Origin: Petrolisthes cinctipes
Lineage: Eukaryota > Arthropoda > Malacostraca > Decapoda > Porcellanidae
Assembly: GCA_033782935.1 (NCBI GenBank)
Contig: JAWQEG010000490.1
Coordinates: 588,001-652,000 of the forward strand
Length of the DNA: 64,000 nt
Direction: 5' to 3'
Part shown: positions 11,651 to 25,700 of the stretch, in pieces
Numbering within the stretch: position 1 is the stretch's first letter
Layout of the letters: each line of letters starts with the position of its first letter
Made by a program: the position numbers and the translations under genes
Notes under the pieces: generated by a model
Told to the model about the DNA's origin: nothing
The model's input: only the letters and a program-made list of their open reading frames with translations
Databases searched by the model: none

Positions 11651-14600
11651 TCGTGTGTGTTGAGCCTAAATTTGAGATATAAACGGGTACTGAAGATGCA
11701 TGCCCATATCGACTTTGGGCACCCAAAATATCGATTTTGAGCATTTTTTGGGTCTGTATCTTGAAAACATTCAAGCAAGGAGTAGGTATGTACAGATCGC
11801 TTTTGGGACCAAAAAATATCGAATTTTCGGGTGTTTTGAGCCTGAATTTGATATATAAACGGGTACTGAAGATGCATGCACATATCGACTTTGGACACCT
11901 ACAATATTGATTTTCAGCATGTTTTGGGCCTGTATTTTGAAAATATTCTGTCACTAAGTAGGCATGTACAGATCGCTTCTGGGCCCCAATAAAATCGAAT
12001 AATCGGGTGCTTTGAGCCTGAATTTGAGATATAAACGGGTACAGAAGATGCATGCACATATCGACTTTAAGCACCTAAAATATCGATTATTAGCATGTTT
12101 TGGGCCTATACTTTGAAAATATTCTAGCACTGAGTAGGCATGTACAGATCGTTTCTGTGACCCAAAAATATCGAATTTTCGGGTGCTTTGAGCCTGAATT
12201 TGGGATATAAACGAGTACAGAAGATGCATGCACATATCGACTTTAGACACCTAATATATCGATTTTGAGCATGTTTTGGGTCTGTATCTTGAAAATATTC
12301 TAACATTGAGTAGGCATGTACAGATTGATTCTGGGACCCAAAAATATCGAATTTTCGGGTGTTTTGAACCTGATTTTGTGATATAAACGAGTACAAAAGA
12401 TGCATGCACATATCGACTTTGGGCACCCAAAATATCAATTTTTAGCATGTTTTGGGCCTATATTTTGAAAATATTCTAGCACTGAGTAGGCATGTAAGAT
12501 TGCTTCTGGGACCCAAAAATATCGAATTTTCGTGTGTTTTGAGCCTGAATTTGAGATATAAACGGGTACTGAAGATGCATGCCCATATCGACTTTGGGCA
12601 CCCAAAATATCGATTTTGAGCATTTTTTGGGTCTGTATCTTGAAAACATTCAGGCAAGGAGTAGGTATGTACAGTTCGCTTCTGGGACCCAAAAATATCG
12701 AATTTTCTGGTGTTTTGAGCCTGAATTTCGGATATAAATGGGTACAGATGATGCATACACATATTGACTTTGGGCACCTAAAATTTCGATTTTCAGCATG
12801 TTTTGTGCGTGTAATTCGAAAATATTCTAAGACTGAGTAGGCATGTACAGATCGTTTTTGGGACCAAAAAATATCGAATTTTCGGGTGTTTTGAGCCTGA
12901 ATTTGAGATATAAACGGGTACTGAAGATGCATGCACATATCGACTTTGGACACCTACAATATTGATTTTCAGCATGTTTTGGGCCTGTATTTTGAAAATA
13001 TTCTGTCACTAAGTAGGCATGTACAGATCGCTTCTGGGCCCCAATAAAATCGAATAATCGGGTGCTTTGAGCCTGAATTTGAGATATAAACGGGTACAGA
13101 AGATGCATGCACATATCGACTTTAAGCACCTAAAATATCGATTATTAGCTTGTTTTGGGCCTATACTTTGAAAATATTCTAGCACTGAGTAGGCATGTAC
13201 AGATCGTTTCTGTGACCCAAAAATATCGAATTTTCGGGTGCTTTGAGCCTGAAGTTGGGATATAAACGAGTACAGAAGATGCATGCACATATCGACTTTG
13301 GACACCTAATATATCGATTTTGAGCATGTTTTGGGTCTGTATCTTGAAAATATTCTAACATTGAGTAGGCATCTACAGATTGATTCTGGTAACCAAAAAT
13401 ATCGAATTTTCGGGTGTTTTGAACCTGATTTTGTGATATAAACGAGTACAAAAGATGCATGCACAAATCGACTTTGGGCACCCAAAATATCAATTTTTAG
13501 CATGTTTTGGGCCTATATTTTGAAAATATTCTAGCACTGAGTAGGCATGTAAGATTGCTTCTGGGACCCAAAAATATCGAATTTTCGTGTGTTTTGAGCC
13601 TGAATTTGAGATATAAACGGGTACTGAACATGCATGCCCATCTCGACTTTGGGCACCCAAAATATCGATTTTGAGCATTTTTTGGGTCTGTATCTTGAAA
13701 ACATTCCAGCAAGGAGGAGGTATGTACAGATCGCTTCTAGGACCCAAAAATATCGAATTTTCGGGTGTTTTGAGCCTGAATTTGAGATATAAACGGGTAC
13801 TGAAGATGCATGCACATATCGACTTTTTCCACCTAAAATATCGATTTTCAGAATATTTTGAGCGTGTATTTTAAAAATTTTCTTAATCTGAGTTAGAATA
13901 CCGATGCTTCTGGGACCCAAAAATATCGAATTTTCGTGTGTGTTGAGCATAAATTTGAGATATAAACGGGTACTGAAGATGCATGCCCATATCGACTTTG
14001 GGCACCCAAAATATCGATTTTGAGCATTTTTTGGGTCTGTATCTTGAAAACATTCAAGCAAGGAGTAGGTATGTACAGATCGCTTTTGGGACCAAAAAAT
14101 ATCGAATTTTCGGGTGTTTTGAGCCTGAATTTGATATATAAACGGGTACTGAAGATGCATGCACATATCGACTTTGGACACCTACAATATTGATTTTCAG
14201 CATGTTTTGGGCCTGTATTTTAAAAATATTCTGTCACTAAGTAGGCATGTACAGATCGCTTCTGGGCCCCAATAAAATCGAATATTCGGGTGCTTTGAGC
14301 CTGAATTTGAGATATAAACGGGTACAGAAGATGCATGCACATATCGACTTTAAGCACCTAAAATATCGATTATTAGCATGTTTTGGGCCTATTCTTTGAA
14401 AATATTCTAGCACTGAGTAGGCATGTACAGATCGTTTCTGTGACCCAAAAATATCGAATTTTCGGGTGCTTTGAGCCTGAATTTGGGATATAAACGAGTA
14501 TAGAAGATGCATGCACATATCGACTTTGGACACCTAATATATCGATTTTGAGCATGTTTTGGGTCTGTATCTTGAAAATATTCTAACATTGAGTAGGCAT

Positions 14601-15964
14601 GTACAGATAGCTTTTGGAACCCAAAAATATCGAATTTTCGGGTGTTTTGAGTCTGAATTTGAGATATAAACGGGTACTGAAGATGCATGCACATATCGAC
14701 TTTGGGTACTTAAAATATCGATTTTCAGCATATTTTGAGCGTGTATTTTAAAAATATTCTTAATCTGAGTTAGAATACCGATGCTTCTGGGACACAAAAA
14801 TATCGAATTTAAGGGTGTATTGGGCCTGAATTTGAGATATAAACAGGTACAGAAGATGCATGCACATATCGACTTTAAGCACCCAAAATATCAATTTTTA
14901 GCATGTTTTGGGCTATATTTTGAAAATATTCTAGCACTGAGTGGGCATGTACAGATCGCTTTTAGGACCCAAAAATATCGAATTTTCGTGTTTTTTGAGC
15001 CTGAATTTGAGATATAAACGGGTACTGAAGATGCATGCCATATCGACTTTGGGCACCCAAAATATCGATTTTAAGCATTTTTTGGGTCTGTATCTTGAAA
15101 ACATTCTAGCAAGGATTAGGTATGTACAGATTGCTTCTGGGACCCAAAAATATCGAATTTTTGGGTGTTTTGAGCCTGAATTTCGGATATAAACGGGTAC
15201 AGAAGATGCATACACATATTGAATTTGGGCACCTAAAATATCGATTTTCAGCATGTTTTGGGCCTGTATATTGAAAATATTCTAACACTGAGTAGGCATG
15301 TACAAATCGCTTCTGGGATGAAAAATTATCGAATTTTCGAGATTTTTAAGCCTGAATTTGGGATGTAAACGGGTACAGAAAATGAGTGCAAATATTGACT
15401 TGGTCACCTAAAATATCGATTTTCAGCTTGTTCTGGGCCTGTATATTGAAAATATTCTAGCACTGACTATGCATGTACAGATCGCATCTGGGACCCAAAA
15501 ATATCAAATTTTCGGGCGTTTTGAGCCTGAATTTGAAATATAAACGAGTACAGAAGATAAATGCACATATCGTTTTTGGGCACCTAAAATATCGATTTTC
15601 AACTAGTTTTTGTACCTGTATTTTGAAAATATTCTAACATTGAGTAGGCATGTACAGATCTTTTCTGGGACCCAAAAATATCAAATTTTCGGGTGTTTTG
15701 AGCCTGAATTTGAGATATAAACGGGTACAGAAGATGCATGCACATATCGACTTTGGGCACCCAAAATATCAATTTTTAGTATGTTTTGGGCCTATATTTT
15801 GAAAATATTCTAGCACTGAGTAGGCATGTACAGATCGCTTCTGGGACCCAAAAATATCGAATTTTCGGGTGTTTTGAGCCTAAATTTGAGATATAAACGG
15901 GTACAAAAGATGTATGCACATATCGACTTTGGAAACCTAAAATTTCGATTTTGAGCATGTTTTG

Positions 15965-17918
15965 AGCCTATATTTTGAAAATATTCTGTCACTAAGTAGG
16001 CATGTACAGATCGCTTCTGGGACCAAAAAATATCGAATTTTCGGGTGTTTTGAGCCTGAATTTCGGATATAAATAGGTACAGAAGATGCATACACATATT
16101 GACTTTGGGCACCTAAAATTTCGATTTTCAGCATGTTTTGGGCGTGTAATTCGAAAATATTCTAAGACTGAGTAGGCATGTACAGATCGCTTTTGGGACC
16201 AAAAAATATCGAATTTTCGGGTGTTTTGAGCCTGAATTTGAGATATAAACGGGTACTGAAGATGCATGCACATATCGACTTTGGACACCTACAATATTGA
16301 TTTTCAGCATGTTTTGGGCCTGTATTTTGAAAATATTCTGTCACTAGGTAGGCATGTACAGATCGCTTCTGGGCCCCAATAAAATCGAATATTCGGGTGC
16401 TTTGAGCCTGAATTTGAGATATAAACGGGTACAGAAGATGCATGCACATATCGACTTTAAGCACCTAAAATATCGATTATTAGCATGTTTTGGGCCTATA
16501 CTTTGAAAATATTCTAGCACTGAGTAGGCATGTACAGATCGTTTCTGTGACCCAAAAATATCGAATTTTCGGGTGCTTTGAGCCTGAAGTTGGGATATAA
16601 ACGAGTACAGAAGATGCATGCACATATCGACTTTGGACACCTAATATATCGATTTTGAGCATGTTTTGTGTCTGTATCTTGAAAATATTCTAACATTGAG
16701 TAGGCATGTACAGATTGATTCTGGGACCCAAAAATATCGAATTTTCGGGTGTTTTGAACCTGATTTTGTGATATAAACGGGTACAGAAGATGCATGCCCA
16801 TATCGACTTTGGGCACCCAAAATATCGATTTTGAGCATTTTTTGGGTCTGTATCTTGAAAACATTCTAACATTGAGTAGGCATGTACAGATAGCTTTTGG
16901 AACCCAAAAATATCGAATTTTCGGGTGTTTTGAGTCTGAATTTGAGATATAAACGGGTACTGAAGATGCATGCACATATCGACTTTGGGTACTTAAAATA
17001 TCGATTTTCAGCATATTTTGAGCGTGTATTTTAAAAATATTCTGTCACTAAGTAGGCATGTACAGATCGCTTCTGGGACCAAAAAATATCGAATTTTCGG
17101 GTGTTTTGAGCCTGAATTTCGGATATAAATAGGTACAGAAGATGCATACACATATTGACTTTGGGCACCTAAAATTTCGATTTTCAGCATGTTTTGGGCG
17201 TGTAATTCGAAAATATTCTAAGACTGAGTAGGCATGTACAGATCGCTTTTGGGACCAAAAAATATCGAATTTTCGGGTGTTTTGAGCCTGAATTTGAGAT
17301 ATAAACGGGTACTGAAGATGCATGCACATATCGACTTTGGACACCTACAATATTGATTTTCAGCATGTTTTGGGCCTGTATTTTGAAAATATTCTGTCAC
17401 TAGGTAGGCATGTACAGATCGCTTCTGGGCCCCAATAAAATCGAATATTCGGGTGCTTTGAGCCTGAATTTGAGATATAAACGGGTACAGAAGATGCATG
17501 CACATATCGACTTTAAGCACCTAAAATATCGATTATTAGCATGTTTTGGGCCTATACTTTGAAAATATTCTAGCACTGAGTAGGCATGTACAGATCGTTT
17601 CTGTGACCCAAAAATATCGAATTTTCGGGTGCTTTGAGCCTGAAGTTGGGATATAAACGAGTACAGAAGATGCATGCACATATCGACTTTGGACACCTAA
17701 TATATCGATTTTGAGCATGTTTTGTGTCTGTATCTTGAAAATATTCTAACATTGAGTAGGCATGTACAGATTGATTCTGGGACCCAAAAATATCGAATTT
17801 TCGGGTGTTTTGAACCTGATTTTGTGATATAAACGGGTACAGAAGATGCATGCCCATATCGACTTTGGGCACCCAAAATATCGATTTTGAGCATTTTTTG
17901 GGTCTGTATCTTGAAAAC
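15965..17918. repeat. Higher-order repeat of 6 monomers, 1056 bp, two copies
   Basis: Blocks at ~15965-16862 and ~17021-17918 match at an offset of 1056 bp (6 x 176). The same six-monomer phase is seen again between ~18941 and 19997 and between 19157 and 20213. Beyond ~16862 the copies diverge (CTAACATTGAGTAGG against CCAGCAAGGAGGAGG), which shows that different higher-order units have been spliced together. Confidence 0.8.
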
Positions 17919-20900
17919 ATTCCAGCAAGGAGGAGGTATGTACAGATCGCTTCTAGGACCCAAAAATATCGAATTTTAGGGTGTTTTGAGCCTGAATTTC
18001 GGATATAAACGGGTACAGATGATGCATACACATATTGACTTTGGGTACCTAATATATCGATTTTCAGCATGTTTTAGGCGTGTAATTTGAAAATATTCTT
18101 GCACTGAGTAGGCATGTACAGATCGCTTTTGGGACCCAAAAATATCGAATTTTCGGGTGTTTTGAGCCTGAATTTGAGATATAAACGGGTACTGAAGATG
18201 CATGCACATATCGACTTTTTCCACCTAAAATATCGATTTTCAGCATATTTTGAGCGTGTATTTTAAAAATATTCTTAATCTGAGTTAGAATACCGATGCT
18301 TCTGGGACACAAAAATATCGAATTTTCGGGTGTTTTGAGCCTGAATTTGAGATATAAACAGATACAGAAGATGCATGCACATATCGACTTTGGGCACCCA
18401 AAATATCAATTTTTAGCATGTTTTGGGCTATATTTTGAAAATATTCTAGCACTGAGTGGGCATGTACAGATCGCTTTTGGGACCCAAAAATATCGAATTT
18501 TCGTGTTTTTTGAGCCTAAATTTGAGATATAAACGGGTACAAAAGATGTATGCACATATCGACTTTGGAAACCTAAAATTTCGATTTTGAGCATGTTTTG
18601 AGCCTATATTTTGAAAATATTCTGTCACTAAGTAGGCATGTACAGATCGCTTCTGGGACCCAAAAATATCGAATTTTAGGGTGTTTTGAGCCTGAATTTC
18701 GGATATAAACGTGTACAGAAGATGCATACACATATTGACACTGGGCACCTAAAATATCGATTTTCAGCATGTTTTGGGCGTGTAATTTGAAAATATTCTA
18801 GCACTGAGTAGGCATGTACAGATCGCTTCTGGGACCCAAAAAATATCGAATTTTCGGGTGTTTTGAGCCTAAATTTGAGATATAAACGGGTACTGAAGAT
18901 GCATACACATATTGACTTTGGGCACCTAAAATTTCGATTTTCAGCATGTTTTGGGCGTGTAATTCGAAAATATTCTAAGACTGAGTAGGCATGTACAGAT
19001 CGCTTTTGGGACCAAAAAATATCGAATTTTCGGGTGTTTTGAGCCTGAATTTGAGATATAAACGGGTACTGAAGATGCATGCACATATCGACTTTGGACA
19101 CCTACAATATTGATTTTCAGCATGTTTTGGGCCTGTATTTTGAAAATATTCTGTCACTAAGTAGGCATGTACAGATCGCTTCTGGGCCCCAATAAAATCG
19201 AATATTCGGGTGCTTTGAGCCTGAATTTGAGATATAAACGGGTACAGAAGATGCATGCACATATCGACTTTAAGCACCTAAAATATCGATTATTAGCATG
19301 TTTTGGGCCTATACTTTGAAAATATTCTAGCACTGAGTAGGCATGTACAGATCGTTTCTGTGACCCAAAAATATCGAATTTTCGGTTGCTTTGAGCCTGA
19401 ATTTGGGATATAAACGAGTACAGAAGATGCATGCACATATCGACTTCGGACACCTAATATATCGATTTTGAGCATTTTTTGGGTCTGCATCTTGAAAACA
19501 TTCCAGCAAGGAGGAGGTATGTACAGATCGCTTCTAGGACCCAAAAATATCGAATTTTAGGGTGTTTTGAGCCTGAATTTCGGATATAAACGGGTACAGA
19601 TGATGCATACACATATTGAATTTGGGCACCTAAAATATCGATTTTCAGCATGTTTTGGGCGTGTAATTTGAAAATATTCTAGCACTGAGTAGGCATGTAC
19701 AGATCGCTTCTGGGACCCAAAAAAATCGACTTTTCGGGTGTTTTGAGCCTAAATTTGAGATATAAACGGGTACTGAAGATGCATGCCCATATCGACTTTG
19801 GGCACCCAAAATATCGATTTTGAGCATTTTTTGGGTCTGTATCTTGAAAACATTCAAGCAAGGAGTAGGTATGTACAGTTCGCTTCTGGGACCCAAAAAT
19901 ATCGAATTTTCTGGTGTTTTGAGCCTGAATTTCGGATATAAATAGGTACAGAAGATGCATACACATATTGACTTTGGGCACCTAAAATATCGATTTTCAG
20001 CATGTTTTGGGCGTGTAATTCGAAAATATTCTAAGACTGAGTAGGCATGTACAGATCGCTTTTGGGACCAAAAAATATCGAATTTTCGGGTGTTTTGAGC
20101 CTGAATTTGAGATATAAACGGGTACTGAAGATGCATGCACATATCGACTTTGGACACCTACAATATTGATTTTCAGCATGTTTTGGGCCTGTATTTTGAA
20201 AATATTCTGTCACTAAGTAGGCATGTACAGATCGCTTCTGGGCCCCAATAAAATCGAATATTCGGGTGCTTTGAGCCTGAATTTGAGATATAAACGGGTA
20301 CAGAAGATGCATGCACATATCGACTTTAAGCACCTAAAATATCGATTATTAGCATGTTTTGGGCCTATACTTTGAAAATATTCTAGCACTGAGGAGGCAT
20401 GTACAGATCGTTTCTGTGACCCAAAAATATCGAATTTTCGGGTGCTTTGAGCCTGAAGTTGGGATATAAACGAGTACAGAAGATGCATGCACATATCGAC
20501 TTTGGACACCTAATATATCGATTTTGAGCATGTTTTGGGTCTGTATCTTGAAAATATTCTAACATTGAGTAGGCATGTACAGATTGATTCTGGGACCCAA
20601 AAATATCGAATTTTCGGGTGTTTTGAACCTGATTTTGTGATATAAACGAGTACAAAAGATGCATGCACATATCGACTTTGGGCACCCAAAATATCAATTT
20701 TTAGCATGTTTTGGGCCTATATTTTGAAAATATTCTAGCACTGAGTAGGCATGTAAGATTGCTTCTGGGACCCAAAAATATCGAATTTTCGTGTGTTTTG
20801 AGCCTGAATTTGAGATATAAACGGGTACTGAAGATGCATGCCCATATCGACTTTGGGCACCCAAAATATCGATTTTGAGCATTTTTTGGGTCTGTATCTT

Positions 20901-22714
20901 GAAAACATTCCAGCAAGGAGGAGGTATGTACAGATCGCTTCTAGGACCCAAAAATATCGAATTTTAGGGTGTTTTGAGCCTGAATTTCGGATATAAACGG
21001 GTACAGATGATGCATATACATATTGACTTTGGGTACCTAAAATATCGATTTTCAGCATGTTTTAGGCGTGTAATTTGAAAATATTCTAGCACTGAGTAGG
21101 CATGTACAGATCGCTTTTGGGACCCAAAAATATCGAATTTTCGGGTGTTTTGAGCCTGAATTTGAGATATAAACGGGTACTGAAGATGCATGCACATATC
21201 GACTTTTTCCACCTAAAATATCGATTTTCAGCATATTTTGAGCGTGTATTTTAAAAATATTCTTAATCTGAGTTAGAATAACGATGCTTCTGGGACACAA
21301 AAATATCGAATTTTCGGGTGTTTTGAGCCTGAATTTGAGATATAAACAGGTACAGAAGATGCATGCACATATCGACTTTGGGCACCCAAAATATCAATTT
21401 TTAGCATGTTTTGGGCTATATTTTGAAAATATTCTAGCACTGAGTGGGCATGTACAGATCGCTTTTGGGACCCAAAAATATCGAATTTTCGTGTTTTTTG
21501 AGCCTGAATTTGAGATATAAACGTGTACTGAAGATGCATGCCATATCGACTTTGGGCACCCAAAATATCGATTTTAAGCATTTTTTGGGTCTGTATCTTG
21601 AAAATATTCTAGCAAGAAGTAGGTATGTACAGATCGCTTCTGGGACCCAAAAATATCGAATTTTTGGGTGTTTTGAGCCTGAATTTGGGATATAAACGGG
21701 TACAGAAGATGCATACACATATTGAATTTGGGCACCTAAAATATCGATTTTCAGCATGTTTTGGGCCTGTATATTGAAAATATTCTAACACTGAGTAGGC
21801 ATGTACAAATCGCTTCTAGGACCAAAAATTATCGAATTTTCGAGATTTTTAAGCCTGAATTTGGGATGTAAACGGGTACAGAAAATGAGTGCAAATATTG
21901 ACTTGGTCACCTAAAATATCGATTTTCAGCTTGTTCTGGGCCTGTATATTGAAAATATTCTAGCACTGACTATGCATGTACAGATCGCATCTGGGACCCA
22001 AAAATATCAAATTTTCGGGCGTTTTGAGCCTGAATTTGAAATATAAACGAGTACAGAAGATGAATGCACATATCGTTTTTGGGCACCTAAAATATCGATT
22101 TTCAACTAGTTTTTGTACCTGTATTTTGAAAATATTCTAACATTGAGTAGGCATGTACAGATCGCTTTTGGGACCCAAAAATATCGAATTTTCGGGTGTT
22201 TTGAGCCTGAATTTGAGATATAAACGGGTATTGAAGATGCATGCACATATCGACTTTGGACACCTACAATATTGATTTTCAGCATGTTTTGGGCCTGTAT
22301 TTTTGAAAATATTCTGTCACTAAGTAGGCATGTACAGATCGCTTCTGGGCCCCAATAAAATCGAATATTCGGGTGCTTCGAGCCTGAATTTGAGATATAA
22401 ACGGGTACAGAAGATGCATGCACATATCGACTTTAAGCACCTAAAATATCGATTATTAGCATGTTTTAAGCCTATACTTTGAAAATATTCTAGCACTGAG
22501 TAGGCATGTACAGATCGCTTCTGTGACCCAAAAATACCGAATTTTCGGGTGTTTTGAGCCTGAATTTGGGATATAAACGAGTACAGAAGATGCATGCACA
22601 TATCGACTTTGGACACCTAATATATCGATTTTGAGCATGTTTTGGGTCTGTATCTTGAAAATATTCTAATATTGAGTAGGCATGTATAGATTGCTTCTGG
22701 GACCCAAAAATATC

Positions 22715-25700
22715 GAATTTTCGGGCATTTTAAGCCTAAATTTGGAATATAAACGGGTACAGAAGATACATGCACATATTGACTTTGGGCACCTAAAATA
22801 TCGATTTTCAGCATGTTTTGGGCCTGTATATTAAAAATACTCTAACACGGAGTAGGCATGTACAAATCGTTTCTTGGACCCAAAAAAATCAAATTTTCGG
22901 GCGTTTTGAGCCTAAATTTGAGATATAAACGGGTACAAAAGATGCATGCACATATCGACTTTGGACACCTAAATTATCGATTTTGAGCATGTTTTGAGCC
23001 TATTTTTTGAAAACATTCAAGCACTGACTGGGCATGTACAGATCGCTTATGGGACCCAAAAATATCGAATTTTCGGGTGTTTTGAGAATGAATATGAGAT
23101 AAAAACGGGTACTGAAAATGCATGCTCAAATTGACTTGGGCACCTAAAATATCGATTTTTAGCATGTTTAGGCCTATATTTTAAAAATATTTTAGCACTG
23201 ATTAGGCATGTACAGATCGCTTCTGGGACCGTTAAATATCGAATTTTCGGGCGTTTTGAGCCTGAATTTGAGATATAAACGGGTACTAAAGATGCATGCA
23301 CATATCGACTTTGGACACCTATAATATCGATTTTCAGCATGTTTTGGACCTGTATTTTGAAAATATTCTGTCACTGAGTAGGCATGTACAGATCGCTTCT
23401 GGGCCCCAATAAAATCGAATATTCGGGTGTTTTGAACCTGAATTTGGGATGTAAATGGGTACAGAAGAGGCATGCAAATATTGACTTGGTCAACTAAAAT
23501 ATCGATTTTCAGCTTGTTCTGGTCCTGTTTTTTGAAAATATTCTAGCACTGACTATGCATGTACAGATCGCATCTGGGACCCAAGAATATCGAATTTTCG
23601 GGCGTTTTGAGCCTGAATTTGAAATATAAACGAGTACAGAAGATGCATGCACATATCGATTTTGGGCACCTAAAATATCGATTTTCAACTTGTTTTTGTT
23701 CCTGTATTTTGAAAATATTCTAACACTGAGTAGGCATGTACAGATAACTTCTGGGATCCAAAAATATCGAATTTTAGGGTGTTTTGAGCCTGAATTTGAG
23801 ACATAAAAGGGTACTGAAGATGCATACACATATTGACTTTGGGCACTTAAAATATCGTTTTTCAGCATGTTTTGGGACTGAATTTTGAAAATACTTTAAC
23901 ACGGAGTAGGCATGTACAGATCGCCTCTGGGACCCAAAAATATCGAATTCTCGGATGTTTTGAGCTTGAATTTGTGATATAAACGGGTACTGAATATGCA
24001 TGCACATATCGACTTTGGACACCTAAAATATCGATTTTTAGCATGTTTTGGGCCTGTATATTGAAAATATTCTAACACTGAGTAGGCATGTACAGATAAC
24101 TTCTGGGATCCAAAAATATCGAATTTTAGGGTGTTTTGAGCCTGAATTTGAGATATAAAAGGGTACAGAAGATGCATACACATATCGACTTTGGACACCT
24201 AAAATATTGATTTTTAGCATGTTTTGGGCCTATATTTTGAAAATATTCTAGCACTGATTAGGCATGTACAGATCGCTTCTGGGACCCAAAAATATCGAAT
24301 TTTCGGGTGTTTTGAGCCTGAATTTGAGATATAAACCGGTACTGAAGGTGCATGCACATATCGACTTTTTGCACCTAAAATATCGATTTTTATCATGTTT
24401 TGGGTCTGTATCTTGAAAACATTCTAGCAAAGACTAGGCATGTACAGATCGCTTCTGTGACCCAAAAATATCGAATTTTCGGGTGTTTTGAGCCTGAATT
24501 TGATATATAAACCGGTACAAAAGATGCATGCACATATCGATTTTTGGCACCTAAAATATCGATTTTCAACTTGTTTTTGTGCCTGTATATTGAAAATATT
24601 CTAATATTGAGTAGGCATGTACAGATCGCTTCTGGGACCCAAAAATATTAAATTTTCGGGTGTTTTGAGCATGAATTTCAGATATAAACGGGTACAGAAG
24701 ATGCATGCACATATCGACTTTGGGCACCCAAAATATCAATTTTTAGCATGTTTTGGGCCTATATTTTGAAAATATTTTAGCGCTGAGTAGGCATGTACAG
24801 ATCGCTTCTGGGACCCAAAAATATCGAATTTTCGGGTGTTTTGAGCCTGAATTTGAGATATAAACGGGTACTGAAGATGCATGCCCATATCGACTTTGGG
24901 CACCCAAAATATCGATTTTAAGCATTTTTTGGGTCAGTATCTTGAAAACATTCTAGCTAGGAGTAGGTATGTACAGATCGATTCTGGGACCCAAAAATAT
25001 CGAATTTTCATGTGTTTTGAGCCTGAATTTTGGATATAAACGGGTATAGAAGATGAATAAACATATTGACTTTGGGCACCTAAAATATCGATTTTGAGCA
25101 TGTTTTGGGCCTGTATATTGAAAATACTCTAACACGGAGTAGGCAAGTACAGATCGCTTCGGGGATTCAAAAAAATCGAATTTTCGGGCATTTTAAGCCT
25201 AAATTTGGGATATAAACGGGTACAGAAGATACATGCACATATTGACTTTGGGCACCTAAAATATCGATTTTCAGCATGTTTTGGGCCTGTATATTGAAAA
25301 TACTCTAACACGGAGTAGGCATGTACAAATCGTTTCTGGGACCCAAAAAAATCAAATTTTCGGGTGTTTTGAGCCTAAATTTGAGATATAAACGGGTACA
25401 AAAGATGCATGCACATATCGACTTTGGACACCTAAAATATCGATTTTGAGCATGTTTTGAGCCTATATTTTGAAAACATTCAAGCACTGACTGGGCATGT
25501 ACAGATCGCTTATGGGACCCAAAAATATCGAATTTTCGGGTGTTTTGAGAATGAATATGAGATAAAAACGGGTACTGAAAATGCATGCTCAAATTGACTT
25601 GGGCACCTAAAATATCGATTTTTAGCATGTTTAGGCCTATATTTTAAAAATATTTTAGCACTGATTAGGCATGTACAGATCGCTTCTGGGACCGTTAAAT

